Made by a program: the position numbers and the translations under genes. From the NCBI GenBank assembly GCA_022818135.1, contig JAFMSR010000019.1, positions 35,523,723 through 35,587,722 on the forward strand: a stretch of 64,000 nucleotides of DNA, in the 5' to 3' direction. This DNA comes from Saxidomus purpurata. Taxonomy: Eukaryota > Mollusca > Bivalvia > Venerida > Veneridae. Position 1 is the first letter of the stretch. Every line of letters starts with the position of its first letter. Below, piece after piece: positions 15,001 to 24,600 of this stretch. The notes under the pieces are model-generated. The model made no database searches. It saw only the letters and a program-made list of their open reading frames with translations, and had not been told where the DNA came from.

Positions 15001-18000
15001 TGGTGACCCTGGCTACATGAGGGCGGGCATTGTCCTGCATCACTGTTACACTAGGACCATGCTGACGATAAATGGTAAGGCATATGCATTTAGCACGTCT
15101 GCAACATAACGCTGTCCATTAATGTTGCCCTGTACAACAACCAAATCTGTCTTCCGGTTTCCCATGATCCCACCCCAGACCATTACGCTCCCTCCCCCAA
15201 ACCTGTTCTTCTCAACAATGCAACAATCGGCGAATCTTTCATTTTTACGCCTGTATACCCGTAATCTTCCGTCCGCATGACAAACTGTGAACCGAGATTC
15301 ATCGGTGAACAAAACTCGGTTCCAGTCAGCCCTTCTCCAGTTCAGATGACGTCGCGCCCATAACAGCCTGGCAGCACGGTGACGTTGGGTCATTATCTGA
15401 CCAGTGTACGGGCAGCATGCCCTGATTGGTTGGGCGTTAAGACGCAACCGGTTGCGAATGGTCTGCCCTGAGACACCGTATTGCCTGGCAGTGACTGTGG
15501 CTGCCAACTGACGTTGACGTTAGTGCGTCAACGTAATGAAACGATCGACTCTAGCCGTTGTTACACGAGTCCTACCAGGTCGCTGCCGGTCGTGAAGAGC
15601 CCCAGTCTGCTGGTACCGGGCTGCAAAACGATCAATCGTCTTCCAACAGCACCCAAACCGACGCGCGACTACCCTGGCGGACATCCCACCCGCAAGCATC
15701 CCGATTGCCTGATTTCGCTCGTTTTCGGAGAGCTGTGGCATATCGAAAACAGTGAAAAATTAAAGAAAAAATTTAATTTTCAGAATAGTCCCTATCGCAT
15801 GAATGGTACGACATGAACTGAATCAACATATGGATGACATGTAAAGCGTGCACGTGCAAAATGTGCAAATGACCGTTCCGGTTACTAGCCGATATGTAAA
15901 CCGTGCGTATCGGGTAAACTGTACACGATCGTATTCTGAACATCGCCAGGGTTTAAAATACATGTACATTGAACATGTAGCAACTACACAGACAAAGCTT
16001 CACCGGCTATAAAACAGGGACGTTTCTAGTTTTGCTGAGTATATTTGTCACTGAAACCTTCATAAATATATTTTAAAACAGGCCAAATCATAATTTTAAG
16101 AAATTGTTGACAATACATTCCAAAGACGAATAAAATACATGCATTTTAGTAGTGTTTCCTGCAGGATCAGAAAGGGGCATGGCGTTTTTGTGTAAAAAGG
16201 GCACTTCTGACCGGGGCTTGTTTAAAAAGGGCACTTTGTTTTCTCATGTACATAACGGCGCGATCACTTTGTCATGTATATATATTGTTCTTTCTTTACA
16301 CTTGCAACTGCATGTATTAGAGCCTTGTTTATATGACATAATCTGGCTTAATTTTTGCCATTGGGCTTAAGAATTTCTAGATCCTGAGGAGGGGCCCAAA
16401 ACAAGAGGGACTCAAAACAAAATGTAAATCAGATTGGCCTCTTCCCCTCACCCCTTTGATTTTTTACTAGAGACTGAAGTATTTTTAATAATACTGCATG
16501 TATACATGTAGAATATGATACACCCATGCCTCCCACCTTTCGAGTTTGTTATATTAGACCAATTTTAAACGGTTTTGTGTATTTGCCTCTGTTTATCACA
16601 TATTTTCGCGATCCCGTTATCTCCGATTTTCGCGGCCATTTATTTTGACTTTTTACCCGACTTTATCATGTTTGATGATAACAATTGTCATCAGCAGGCG
16701 TGCGGTGCGATGAACATTTAATTTAAAATAAAATTATTCAAAAACATAACATGGAAACCTCTTGAGAAAACAGTATTACTTATAACCAAGCATCCTGAAC
16801 AATAAGCGACCTACCAATGCTTTCCTTCTCTTCTAATTTATATGCTTACGGAAGGTGAGATTATAGAAGAAAAAAACAAACAACGAGTCGCACTATGCCA
16901 CTATGTACAGGCAATTATAGAATAATGATTTAAAAAAATGAAAAGAAAAATATACTGATAATTTTCAATTTAGCGGGATAAACAGGAAAAACACAAGTGT
17001 AAACTAAACAATTTATAAGTGTCGTCATTAAATGAAGTTTTCACACTCTAACTATACTTTTTTGTACCATGACCAACAGATTAATTTTAATTTGCCTCTA
17101 GCGAATCAAACACATTGATCAGCAACGTTTAACTGGACACGGGCGCTGTGATTGACAGGTAATATTCAATATAGAAGTTCTGTAGGCGGATCTAACGTGA
17201 CTATTATTATCGAGAGGCGGAGCACACGCTGCCGACTCTGTTCGGATTATCGATTTAATTCGGCGGACATAGTGTGTTTAGAGGACGTGTTGACACTTTT
17301 ATTTTAAGGATTGTCGAGGGGCGGAGCACACGCTGCCGACTGTTTAGGATTATCAATTTAATTCGGCGGGGGGCCCCCCCGGGTTTTGGGGGGTGCTGGC
17401 AGTTTCATTATTAGTAAAGCGGGCGCGGTGGTGGTAAGGGCCTTTGATCGAGGCAGGATGGCGCATGACGGCCATCAAAAGGGCAGGACGGCGCTGCGCC
17501 ATCCAAAAACGGTCTAGCGGAAACACTAATTTTAGTTCAATTTTCTGTCTTCACTAATGTCTGTCACAAATATGTGTGATGGACGTTACTTACTGGGACG
17601 GACAAGACAAGTTTCCGTCTGCTCGCCATGTTGTTTTATTGCTGCTGCTCAAATTATGATGATGTCATGTATACGTGTGCACTTGACTGTAAAATATGGC
17701 GCAACATTGTACCACTATCAATAGATGGTGATTTGTTTAGCTGCTGTTCAGCAGCGGCACGTTGGTTGGACAGATTTTGTGATGGTGTGGGAAAATTTAA
17801 TAAATTGAGATGAAATAAGCTTGCCATGGTCCGTTTCCGATATGAAATGATAGGTTTTCAATAAAATGTGTCTCTAGTCCACTACTGTTTCAGTATTGGG
17901 TTCTGCATTATGCCAAAAAATTGAATCACGAAAATCTGGTACTGGTGTATAAATTTTCTTTCAATTCTATGCTTTTAACAGAGCTACAATATTTTCCATT

Positions 18001-19062
18001 ATGCGACATTGTCAAAGTCAACCTGAAGTCAAAATAAATTTACCTCCCCTGAGAGACGGACTAAAATCGAGGCCCAAAACAAAAGGGATTGGACTTGTAA
18101 TGAGACGAAAAATCGAAAGTGCAAAAAAATATCAATACCATCAAAATAATGCTTTCTCTGGAAATACTAAAACGTCAACAAAGTTTGGGGAAAACTTACC
18201 TCGCATTTTGGGAAGTTGCTCTGCTACAGTTGGGTAATACTTTATTTTTGGATTGGGAAGCAGCAGAAAATCGGCTTTTGTTTTATATGTGTAGTGGTTA
18301 AAGATCACTTCCAACAACCTTGCTGTTGGGTTAACCCTTTAGCCACTTGGTTTTGGTGTCCGCTCCCCATGCTGGTGGTCAGGGTCTGATCCCAGGTGGG
18401 AACATGAAACTTTTCTCCTATGGAATTACTTCATTGGTGATGAGGGTGGGATTCAGTCACATCAGTGAGCGGATAGAAGTGACCGGGGAGCGACTACAAG
18501 CTAGAAATTACAGGAAACAGCAGTTGATGCTCGGCTTCAAAGTGATAAAGACGGGAGCAGTATCGTGGTTATAGGTCACTTCCAACAGCCTTGCTGTTGG
18601 GTTAACCCTTTAACGAGTCAAGTAAATAATGACGTGGTTGTTGTGTCCGCTTCCCATGCTGGCGGTCAGGGTTCAATCCCAGATGGGGACACAAGACTTG
18701 TCACCTCTGGAATTACTTCATTAGGATGAAAAGCCCTGAATACAACTCTCATTTAGTTGTTTACTGCGTTTATCTTTTAACTGCCTACCTTCCATTTATA
18801 CACCAAAGTTGCTATCGGGAATAGCTCAGTATTTGGACTGCAACACAAACCCATTTTACAAACTGACATCATCTATAATGGGCTACTTCCTGGAAATGAG
18901 GTTGATATTTTATTCTCGTTTTTGTCAAATCTTGTAATCTGATACACAAATATATACGATCCTTGGAAGAACTCGGCAAAAAAAAAAGTTTATTCAAAAC
19001 AACCAATCTCACTTCCAGGAAAAAAAATCACCTGATAATTCGAGTTCCTTTGCCGTTGCCAT
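1..19062 (-). CDS. PIP5K1: Type I phosphatidylinositol-4-phosphate 5-kinase, 5' part of gene (3' end outside window)
   Basis: The enzyme family phosphorylates PI4P to PI(4,5)P2 at the inner face of the plasma membrane. Coding exons on the minus strand, in order: 19032-19062, optional 18200-18223, 6650-6681, 5439-5570, 4798-4928, 4009-4126, 2441-2593, 996-1055, 114-353. Phases agree at every junction without a stop. From exon 5439-5570 onward the translation follows the animal PIP5K1 kinase core: a KIGHRRVD stretch, [30 protein letters not shown], the glycine-rich loop [10 protein letters not shown], the lysine in [28 protein letters not shown] and DLKGSTYKR. The activation loop and C-terminus lie beyond base 1. 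The exon structure resembles that of vertebrate PIP5K1 genes. The first two or three exons rest on splice sites and phase, not on homology. Confidence 0.94.
114..353 (-). CDS. PIP5K1: PIP5K exon with MNN..P and DLKGSTYKR motifs
   Basis: 240 nt, phase 0-0. The acceptor is GTGACATTTTCAG and the donor TGTAGA/GTAAGT. It starts [16 protein letters not shown] and carries [27 protein letters not shown] and [10 protein letters not shown], the central part of the lipid-kinase domain. Later exons are left of base 1. Confidence 0.96.
354..995. other. PIP5K intron; AT-rich
   Basis: No exon recognised. Bases 770-875 are a run of related TAATTACA-type words (tandem-like simple sequence); the rest is unremarkable AT-rich DNA. 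Confidence 0.6.
996..1055 (-). CDS. PIP5K1: PIP5K 60-nt exon with GC splice donor
   Basis: 60 nt, phase 0-0, encoding exactly the 20 residues missing between the flanking exons: [13 protein letters not shown], then YGLFCYQ. The acceptor is ATTCTTTTTCAG. The donor is CAG/GCAAGT, a non-canonical GC-AG intron. The exon is too short to stand out as an ORF and was found by looking for the missing segment. Confidence 0.93.
1860..2240 (+). repeat. Two diverged ~160-bp units of a dispersed repeat
   Basis: The words ATTTTGACCAAG, TTTGGTGAAGAT and TGATTTGGCTGGTTAT recur about 160 bp apart (1895-1965, 2040-2120, trailing to 2240). This resembles the tandem-unit repeat families elsewhere in the window. 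It lies in the PIP5K intron between exons 2441 and 996. Confidence 0.5.
2441..2593 (-). CDS. PIP5K1: PIP5K exon with glycine-rich loop and catalytic lysine
   Basis: 153 nt, phase 0-0. The acceptor is CCATGTTTTCAG and the donor TACATG/GTAAGA. It carries the nucleotide-binding loop [10 protein letters not shown] and the ATP-contacting lysine in [10 protein letters not shown], then [11 protein letters not shown]. Confidence 0.96.
2795..3512 (+). mobile_element. Tandem-unit element, family 1, copy A
   Basis: Non-coding element with a subterminal 11-mer GCTCGACTATT at 2828-2838 and its exact reverse complement AATAGTCGAGC at 3497-3507. The interior has about three ~166-bp units with words such as TAGCAGGCAAAACTTTAACC and AAGTTTCAAGTCAATATCAT. 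Its head is more diverged than in copies B and C. It sits in a PIP5K intron. Confidence 0.75.
3690..3785 (-). mobile_element. tRNA-derived SINE head
   Basis: Read on the minus strand, GTGGTGTAGAGGTTAAGGTG resembles a pol III A box and GGGCTCAAGCCCC a B box, with tRNA-like spacing. The 3' side continues as non-tRNA sequence (CACAACAGTATCTTC). No complete acceptor stem is seen, so it is read as a SINE rather than a tRNA gene. Confidence 0.5.
4009..4126 (-). CDS. PIP5K1: PIP5K exon ([13 protein letters not shown])
   Basis: 118 nt, phase 2-0. The acceptor is CCTGTTTTTAG and the donor TTTTATG/GTAAGG. The translation [20 protein letters not shown], then [16 protein letters not shown], is close to animal PIP5K1 proteins. 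Confidence 0.95.
4127..4797. other. PIP5K intron, nothing recognised
   Basis: Unique-looking AT-rich sequence. Short open frames here have no splice context or recognisable motif. Confidence 0.5.
4798..4928 (-). CDS. PIP5K1: PIP5K exon, start of kinase core
   Basis: 131 nt, phase 0-2. The acceptor is TTCTATTTTTAG and the donor CCAAG/GTATTT. It encodes [29 protein letters not shown] and VVQSVFFP, characteristic of the N-terminal PIPK dimerisation and lipid-kinase region. The split Ser codon is completed by the next exon. Confidence 0.93.
5258..5402 (-). mobile_element. SINE-like repeat, copy 1
   Basis: Shares ordered blocks with 7065-7195: GGCAGT, AAACTGCCA, AAGAGACATGG, CGAACATATG and TCAATCTATGAGAGGTT. 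On the minus strand TTCGAGCCCCGC looks like a B box. It is in a PIP5K intron. Confidence 0.5.
5439..5570 (-). CDS. PIP5K1: PIP5K exon with the KIGHRRVD motif
   Basis: 132 nt, phase 0-0. The acceptor is ATCCTTGCAG and the donor AAAAAG/GTATGA. The 3' half encodes [17 protein letters not shown] followed by TYKK, the conserved segment just before the kinase core in type I PIP kinases. The 5' part ([15 protein letters not shown]) is a low-conservation Gly/Ser-rich leader. Confidence 0.88.
5571..6649. other. PIP5K intron, nothing recognised
   Basis: AT-rich intronic DNA without a recognisable gene or repeat unit. Confidence 0.5.
6650..6681 (-). CDS. PIP5K1: PIP5K small N-terminal exon
   Basis: A 32-nt exon between a CCCCTATATTTCAG acceptor and a GAA/GTAAGT donor. 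It reads [10 protein letters not shown] and ends in phase 0, as the next exon requires. It contains an internal Met that could serve as an alternative start if the upstream exons are wrong. Confidence 0.5.
7065..7195 (-). mobile_element. SINE-like repeat, copy 2
   Basis: Second copy of the repeat at 5258-5402, with the same order of blocks (AAACTGCCA, AAGAGACAT, GCGAACATATG, TCAATCTATGAGAGGTT). It lies just before two tandem arrays in PIP5K intron 2. Confidence 0.5.
7240..7368 (+). repeat. 20-nt tandem array (about 6 units)
   Basis: Units of GGTCACTTGGAACTAAATGC with few substitutions; the fifth unit carries a 9-nt insertion. Confidence 0.9.
7407..8862 (+). repeat. 25-nt minisatellite, about 59 units
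   Basis: 1456 bp of tandem units with core CACCAGGTTGGCGGTTTCTA. Most units are 25 nt; a minority are 22-24 nt or carry an extra base. Two positions are dimorphic: CCAGG or CTAGG, and GGCGG or GGTGG. The first part of the array is mostly the C forms and the distal part mostly the T forms. Because 25 is not a multiple of 3, it produces long stop-free frames that are not genes. Confidence 0.97.
9461..9534. repeat. G/T homopolymer runs
   Basis: Consecutive runs of G, T, G, then A-rich and G runs with almost no other bases. This is low-complexity sequence and a possible assembly or consensus error. A similar C-rich tract is at 9789-9807. Confidence 0.85.
9840..10565 (+). mobile_element. Tandem-unit element, family 4 (about 4 units)
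   Basis: Units of about 160 bp repeat the words AAAATGTAACAAAGGGGA, GGGCACTGCACTTCC and AGTTATGCTCCGGACA. The right edge is GACGGACTGACC followed by CCCCTCCGCCAAGGCTGGGG. No ORF. The core AGTTATGCTCCGGACA also appears, in the opposite orientation, in the family at 31.3-32.4 kb. Confidence 0.7.
10727..12405 (+). mobile_element. Tandem-unit element, family 1, copy B
   Basis: Begins ACAAGAGCTGTCCATAAGAC and carries GCTCGACTATT at 10748-10758 with its reverse complement AATAGTCGAGC at 12388-12398. The interior holds about nine ~166-bp units (repeated TAGCAGGCAAAACTTTAACC). The right end reads AAGAAGCAACGCCGACGCAC. No coding capacity. Confidence 0.85.
12503..13526 (+). mobile_element. Tandem-unit element, family 1, copy C
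   Basis: Same head and inverted 11-mers as copy B (12528-12538 and 13509-13519), but only about five internal units. It lies about 100 bp from copy B in the same orientation. Confidence 0.85.
13527..14462. other. PIP5K intron, AT-rich, nothing recognised
   Basis: Low-GC sequence without clear repeat boundaries or coding signal. Confidence 0.5.
14465..16041 (-). mobile_element. Tc1-like DNA transposon (1577 bp), decayed
   Basis: Terminal inverted repeats of about 26 bp begin TACTCAGCAAAAATAGAAAC on the left. The right end is the reverse complement with one difference. TA dinucleotides at 14463-14464 and 16042-16043 are the expected target duplication. The only coding content is a broken DD34E transposase on the minus strand. 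It is inserted in PIP5K intron 2 in the same orientation as the host gene. The near-identical ends suggest a fairly recent insertion; the transposase lesions show this copy cannot move by itself. Confidence 0.93.
14739..15741 (-). pseudogene. Tc1-family DD34E transposase, broken
   Basis: The N-terminal part (from [16 protein letters not shown]) is a helix-turn-helix region including [22 protein letters not shown] stop in frame at 15520-15522 interrupts it, and the same frame then continues with the second DNA-binding half and the first catalytic Asp in FTDESRF, plus [11 protein letters not shown] frameshift near 15050-15075 moves to the frame with the second Asp in [10 protein letters not shown] and the Glu in SPDLNPIEH, 34 residues apart. 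A second frameshift near 14880 leads into the expected C-terminus, ending at a TAA at 14739. At least three lesions make it a pseudogene. Confidence 0.92.
16044..17206. other. PIP5K intron, nothing recognised
   Basis: Mostly AT-rich. It contains AAAAAGGGCACTT twice (16194-16207 and 16224-16237) and no supported gene. Confidence 0.45.
17207..17369 (+). repeat. Direct duplication of a ~60-bp GC-rich block
   Basis: 17207-17266 and 17310-17369 share GGCGGAGCACACGCTGCCGA and a TTTAATTCGGCGG end, separated by 43 bp. A G/C homopolymer stretch (17367-17391) follows. The origin is unknown. Confidence 0.75.
18200..18223 (-). CDS. PIP5K1: PIP5K possible 24-nt microexon
   Basis: A 24-nt segment sits between an AACTGTAG acceptor and a strong GAG/GTAAGT donor on the minus strand. 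It would add eight residues (AEQLPKMR) in phase 1-1 between the start exon and exon 6650-6681, so it can be included or skipped without changing frame. Prediction from splice sites only. Confidence 0.3.
18285..18730 (+). mobile_element. Two direct copies of a SINE-like repeat
   Basis: Copies at about 18290-18450 and 18560-18730 share GGTTATAGGTCACTTCCAAC-type and CCTTGCTGTTGGGTTAACCC words, then GTGTCCGC..CCCATGCTGG, a B-box-like GGGTTCAATCCC (copy 2) and GGAATTACTTCATT. An A-box-like GTAGTGGTTAAAG is at 18292. tRNA origin is plausible but not shown. Confidence 0.5.
19032..19062 (-). CDS. PIP5K1: PIP5K candidate start exon (coding part)
   Basis: On the minus strand an ATG at 19062-19060 with G at -3 and G at +4 (good Kozak context) opens [10 protein letters not shown] and ends TTATCAG at a GTGATT donor. 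It leaves one base, which joins the two leading bases of exon 6650-6681 to give Gly in the correct frame. Assigned by splice signals and phase; no conserved domain to confirm it. Confidence 0.5.
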
Positions 19063-21515
19063 TTCTTCACATTTGCGGCTCGATCACTCGACATTAACTT
19101 CAGGTAATCAGGTCATAGCTAGACTCAAAGCTGGGTTTCTTCAAAGGATGCATTTAGGGCCATTTAGGCTTCCAAAAATTAATTAAAATTTCCAAATATT
19201 TTATGCCAAATTCTTTGGGTGTCTCGCTCAAACTGCGCATGCGTAAACAGACGGTGCTGTTGTAAAATGTGCCAAGGGAAATATGTCCAGGGACTAGGTA
19301 GGTTGCAGCATACTAAATGTAACTCATTTCCTTGTTGTGGACCGCAGAAGCGGCCCGCTTTATATAATACGTAGTTGGAAAATGTACCATGTAAGTGAAG
19401 TAGTGTGTAGTTCTTTGAACAAAATGTTATGAAATGAATGAAAATCGCCTCGGAAGGTACGATGAAGAACGGGTTAAAACCACTGTTCATTGTGTAGCTT
19501 TAAAATTGTCAAAAACTTGATATTTCTATCTTTTTAAACCATGTAAACGTCAAATTATTTTATATACTTATGTAAACGTTTAATAAGTAGTGAAAAGTTT
19601 TTATTGTTCGGCCATTATAAAAACCGATACCGGTCAAACATGCCGATATCGGGTAGTGTGGATCCATTACATTACCTTGACCTGGGACGAATATATACTA
19701 TTATAATGCTAATTCAAAGTTAACAATCACACTTCAGTTTTTTTTGAATGGCGTATCACTGTACAGTCACTGACAGTCTATTTTAATCAGACATTTCATG
19801 TTATCAGCCAAAGTTAGCTAAATGGTCGGGATGACTTTGTATTTTTATTAGATTGGTTTTACATTTCAAAATATCAGACTGGTTTACAGCAATAAACTGA
19901 CAGGTAGCCTAAAATAACCAATAATTAGTCGGGATGCACTTTCAAATAACGAGACTTGTCAGTGCTCGTGCAAATGTGCGTTGATTTGTTTACAAACATT
20001 TTGACTGCAAAACATTTTGTGAGGATAGAGGTAGGAATAGAAATGTATATTCTAAGAATCACTTAAATGGAACATAGCGTAGAACATAATATAAGATTGC
20101 TTCGTTAACTTTGTTTGTCCTGAACAGAGATCGTTTATACAATCTAATAAATCCTGATGTAAAAACAAAAACGGAAAGAGCGTAAAGATTATTGAAAGCT
20201 TTTTCATGAATATGTTTTTGATTCTTTCAAAGTCATATATGATACACTGAAATTGAAAAACAGTTACTAAATTATTAATACACAAACCAGATAGTCAAGT
20301 ATGTTTTTGCTTTACTCAAACCTAGAATATATTATTTTTCTGTATGTGTACTTTTAAGGGGGTTCACTGGTGAGGTTTTGGAAGTTTGAACATTTAAGAG
20401 AAAAAAATTTGACCTCACATTTTGTGGCTAAACTGACAAATTTTGTGATATGTGTAATGGGGTAGGGGTACAAAAATAGTCATTTTTCTCAAAAACTGTT
20501 AAATTCTCGACTTATCACTACTTTTCCTTAAATTAACTAGCAATATCCTAGTCTCTATTTTGATTTTCAGCAGTGAGCCCCTTAATGTTAAATTTTAAAG
20601 GTTAATACGCTAGAGCGATGCTGGAGCAATAATATCAATAGTATATATTCGTCCCAGGGCGATGTCAGTGACTAGACCAGCAAAGTTCAGAAATATGATA
20701 TATGCGTAGGATGAGTGATTTAAATTTTTCGCGCTCGAACGACTCTGTTTATTAGAAGATAAACAATTGTGCAGAATTTGTTATTTCTTTCACGGTGATA
20801 TTTTGGAAAAATTAAACACGTAACACTTATAAAGACGGAATGAGATTGGGCAGGTTCCTCCTTTATCAGCCTGTGTTGCCCGCATCATACAACACTACTT
20901 GTATACAGATCTGTGGGTCATGTTAGAATTAAATCTATGCTACATGAGCGAACCTACTTTACAGTAATTTGCCATTTTGGGGTTATGTTCCCGTTTTTTT
21001 TCGGTGTATTTCTAACACGTGTTGAAATAAAATGAGAGATAACAGTTGCACTATTTATCTCTGCGACATTCTTCAACATGACATACTAAAATGTCTTCTT
21101 GCTTTCGGTTATGTAAGTACATGAATATATTTTAATAATTATATTTTGACACTTATTAGGCCTATAATAAATTTAATAATACATATTGTACGTAGCTGCT
21201 ATTATAGAATTTAATAACAGTAAATGAAAATATTATAAAAATGTATGACAGTCTACAGTCTGTAGAATTATACTACATGTGCCTCTTGATTGTATGGGAT
21301 ATGATACAAAATGGTTTTTAAGGTTTAGTTAGGTGTATTCATTTTCCTCTTGTTTTCATATAAATACTGAGATGCAAAATACCAATGGACAACATAGATA
21401 TTGTCGCCATATTAGATAATGTTTAAACGTCACGCACAGTGGGATGGGCTTCGAACGAGTGTTGACCAGTCAGAAAGCTAGATGTTGCGCATTAAAACGA
21501 CTTTAAGAATAAAGC
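19063..21515. other. Divergent intergenic interval between PIP5K and the LU-TSP1-ShK gene
   Basis: Both flanking start codons point outward, so the promoters of both genes should lie here. No TATA box or obvious core promoter was recognised near either ATG. The main structure is the 976-bp inverted-repeat-bounded segment at 19682-20657. Confidence 0.5.
19682..20657. mobile_element. 976-bp segment bounded by exact 21-bp inverted repeats
   Basis: The left end (19682-19702) starts CTGGGACGAATATATACT. The right end (20637-20657) is its exact reverse complement over 21 bp. There is no recognisable ORF inside and no clear target duplication. It is most simply a non-autonomous DNA transposon, though the family is unknown. 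Confidence 0.6.
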
Positions 21516-21609
21516 ATGACATTAGCCATTATTATGAACTGTTTCAATATTTTAGATATACTGTTTGGTATCGTGTTACTTATACAACAGCAGATACTTC
21601 TAACTGAAG
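21516..21609 (+). CDS. Exon 1: signal peptide
   Basis: Starts at ATG 21516; an in-frame Met at 21534 is the alternative. The hydrophobic core is [12 protein letters not shown]. It ends GAAG/GTATGC in phase 1, leaving a Gly codon split with exon 2. Confidence 0.75.
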
Positions 21610-24600
21610 GTATGCTTGTAAATTATATCCCACTATTTCGCTCACTTTTCAATGGCCAAAGCGATCAGGACCTTATAAACTTATCAGAACTTTATAAAGA
21701 GTCACTCTCTGAAACTGGTGTCAAGTTGAATAACTTCTAAAACATAAATAAAAGTATATTTGAAAGTATTATTACTTAGTCCAACGGTTAAAGCTATACT
21801 TTCAGTCATTATAAAAGCAGCGTTTAAGATATGTTGAATCACTGTAAGACCTTCAATAATCTGTATAAAGTTGTGATTGTACAGTTAATGGACGGATAAC
21901 GATTTATTACAGAAAGGCCTCAAAGTTGATTATTTGTACAACAATGAGGCATTTTTCGATATATGCTATTCTTTATGATTGTATTTCTTTATGATTTGAT
22001 ATAGCGTCATATGAAAGATATATTTGCAAGGTGTCCATTTCCATCAACTTAATTCAATAAATGTTTTACATGGTTTGTATTTAGAGTGTGTTAAAGAGTA
22101 ACCAAATGTATTAATTGATATCCATGTAAAGTTCTACATTGCAGGTACTGTTTGTTTTAAATGTGATAGTATACCGTATGCAAAAGACGTATCTACCTGT
22201 GCAAAGGAGGTAACTTGTCGTGACACACAGGTAAGGCTTATCACCACGTGTACTAGATATCAATATGTATAGGTTATAGGTCTATATTACAGGAATAAGC
22301 AATAACTTATTGCAGGGAAGAGCTATAGTACACACATATAACGAGCTAACAGTTTTTCCTCACCTACATACAATATTTGCATTGAAATAAATTAGAGATT
22401 TATGGCAGAGATTAGCTCTGTGATGTCTCAGTCTAACCTACTAACATATTAATGTGAAAACTAAATCTTGATTCTTTTCAATGAGTGGAAGCATTTTATT
22501 GGATCGGAAAGTTTGGACAAATTGTAAGTTGTATGAGACCTATATATAGCATAATCATGTTTAATATTTAAAATATATAACAACAAAATGTATGGTTAAG
22601 ATGATTGTCGTATCTCGTAATAAATACTCTGCTTTAAATGAGGACAAACATGCGTTCACGAATGCAAGTAACTTATCATGAAATACTACAACTTTTACTG
22701 TACATTGGAAACTTTCGCGTGACGAAATTTCGCGATTTGTAAGCAAACAAAAATGCGCGAAATTCGCAAAGAGAGAATACTATTATAGTAAATGTATGTT
22801 AAATGAATCTTTTCGCGAGATTTTTAAATTAGCGAAGTGGGAAATATGTGAAAATAGCGAAAACTAAATCATTGCGAATAATGCGCAATTTACAGTATTT
22901 TACATGCAATGGGACATACATACATGTACTTATATTTGACACAATCCCTTCTGATGCTGTAAAGTATAGTTTTGAGAAAGTCAAAAATAGTAATTGCTTC
23001 AAGACTCTGGACAAAACGATATTTTGATAATAGTATCTGCATGTAGGATGAGGAAAATTACCATAAGGTATTGCTATACAGAATTTCGCCATTTGGTTAA
23101 CATAAACAAAGCAGTTCTTACGTCCAAAACACTTTAAATTGACGGTTCCAGTGTTTACAATAATATAAGATGGTTGACCTGGTTTGCACCAAAGAAGGCG
23201 TGGGTTTGTGTGTGATACTGTTTGTGAGAAGTTGACCTAGACATGAAAAGAAAATAATCCCCCAAAATAGGCATAGGTAGGCTGTAAAATTTGTCCGAAA
23301 AAAAAACTGCAACGGTCCATTTTTGTTTCGTTAAAACAAACTGAATTGACTGCGTGTGATTTAGTACATTTGCTTCGTTATTATGGAAATAAAGATATCC
23401 TGGCGGGTAATTGTGATTATCATAATTCTACTCAAAAATAACATTATAAAGGTGAAACTTATTAACTAACAAATGTTTATGATGCATCCAAAAAATGTTC
23501 CATACCGTATGCTTTCAACAGGGTTCATATTTTTGACTTTGACATAGTTCTTGAGCGTTCAAAATTATGTCTAGTACCTTTCTAGTAGGAAGAATAATAA
23601 CAAGACAGACATAACCACTGCACCTTCATAACCGCTGTACCTTCGTGACCACTGCACATTCATAACCACTGTACCTTCATAACCACTGAACCTTCATAAC
23701 CGATACACCTTCATAACAACTGCACATTCATAACCACTGTACCTTCATAACCACTGCACCTTCATAACCGCTGCACCTTCATAACCACTGAGCACCCCCT
23801 GCCCTCTACCACGCACCTTCATAACCCTGCCCTCGTTGATTCCGCGACTCAAGTAGAGAATATACCTACACTGTGAATTTACTAGTCAAATATCGGTGCT
23901 CATTATTTTCCAATACATTGTAGACTTGCTTCGTGTCTCTCTTCGTTAACGCCCTCGGACAGGCAAACCACAAAACAGGATGTTCTGACAAACAGGTACT
24001 TTCTGTCCTTGTTTTCTGGACACCATTATTTACTTTTGTTTTCATTACACCATCTGTTATTCTTTGCTTCAGTGACACCATCATTCACTCAATCCCGTCA
24101 TCTTTGATTCCGTGATATAACAGAAATACATGTACATAGAATAACAATTTGTAAAACGTATACTGCTTATCAATTGAATTGTAAAATTAAACGCGAAATA
24201 CATTTAGGCAAATCAATTTATCACTAAATATATAGATAGTATATTTTCAGATAATTTATTATGTACTTTTTATATAATGCAGCTCTGTACTCAAAGTAGT
24301 TCCGCGGCCCCTGGAATAGTAGGAAAACGTGATATCACAGTTTGTAGAAGGTGTTGCTCCGGAGATAAATGCAACAATCAGCCATGTCAAGTCACTGGTA
24401 TGTATGTATATTAGAGCTTTATCGTTGGTACCGGTTTCCCATATGACAAACGCCCCCAAAGAAGTTAGTTATTTTAGATTTTGAAGGATAGTGCAAGATA
24501 CAGAAATCGTCCCAATTCCTGAAACACCCGTGGTTCTCATACATGCCAGGTGTATAACACCCATACATGGGACCTCGGTTTTTAAGTCTTATCCGAAAGA

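Noticed and set aside
17628..17813. Small cysteine-rich frame
   Set aside because: No signal peptide of normal form, no splice context, no paralogue in the window; insufficient support.
24370..24386. Alternative exon 3 donor at CCAT/GTCAAG
   Set aside because: Joining it to exon 4 creates a TAG stop at the junction.
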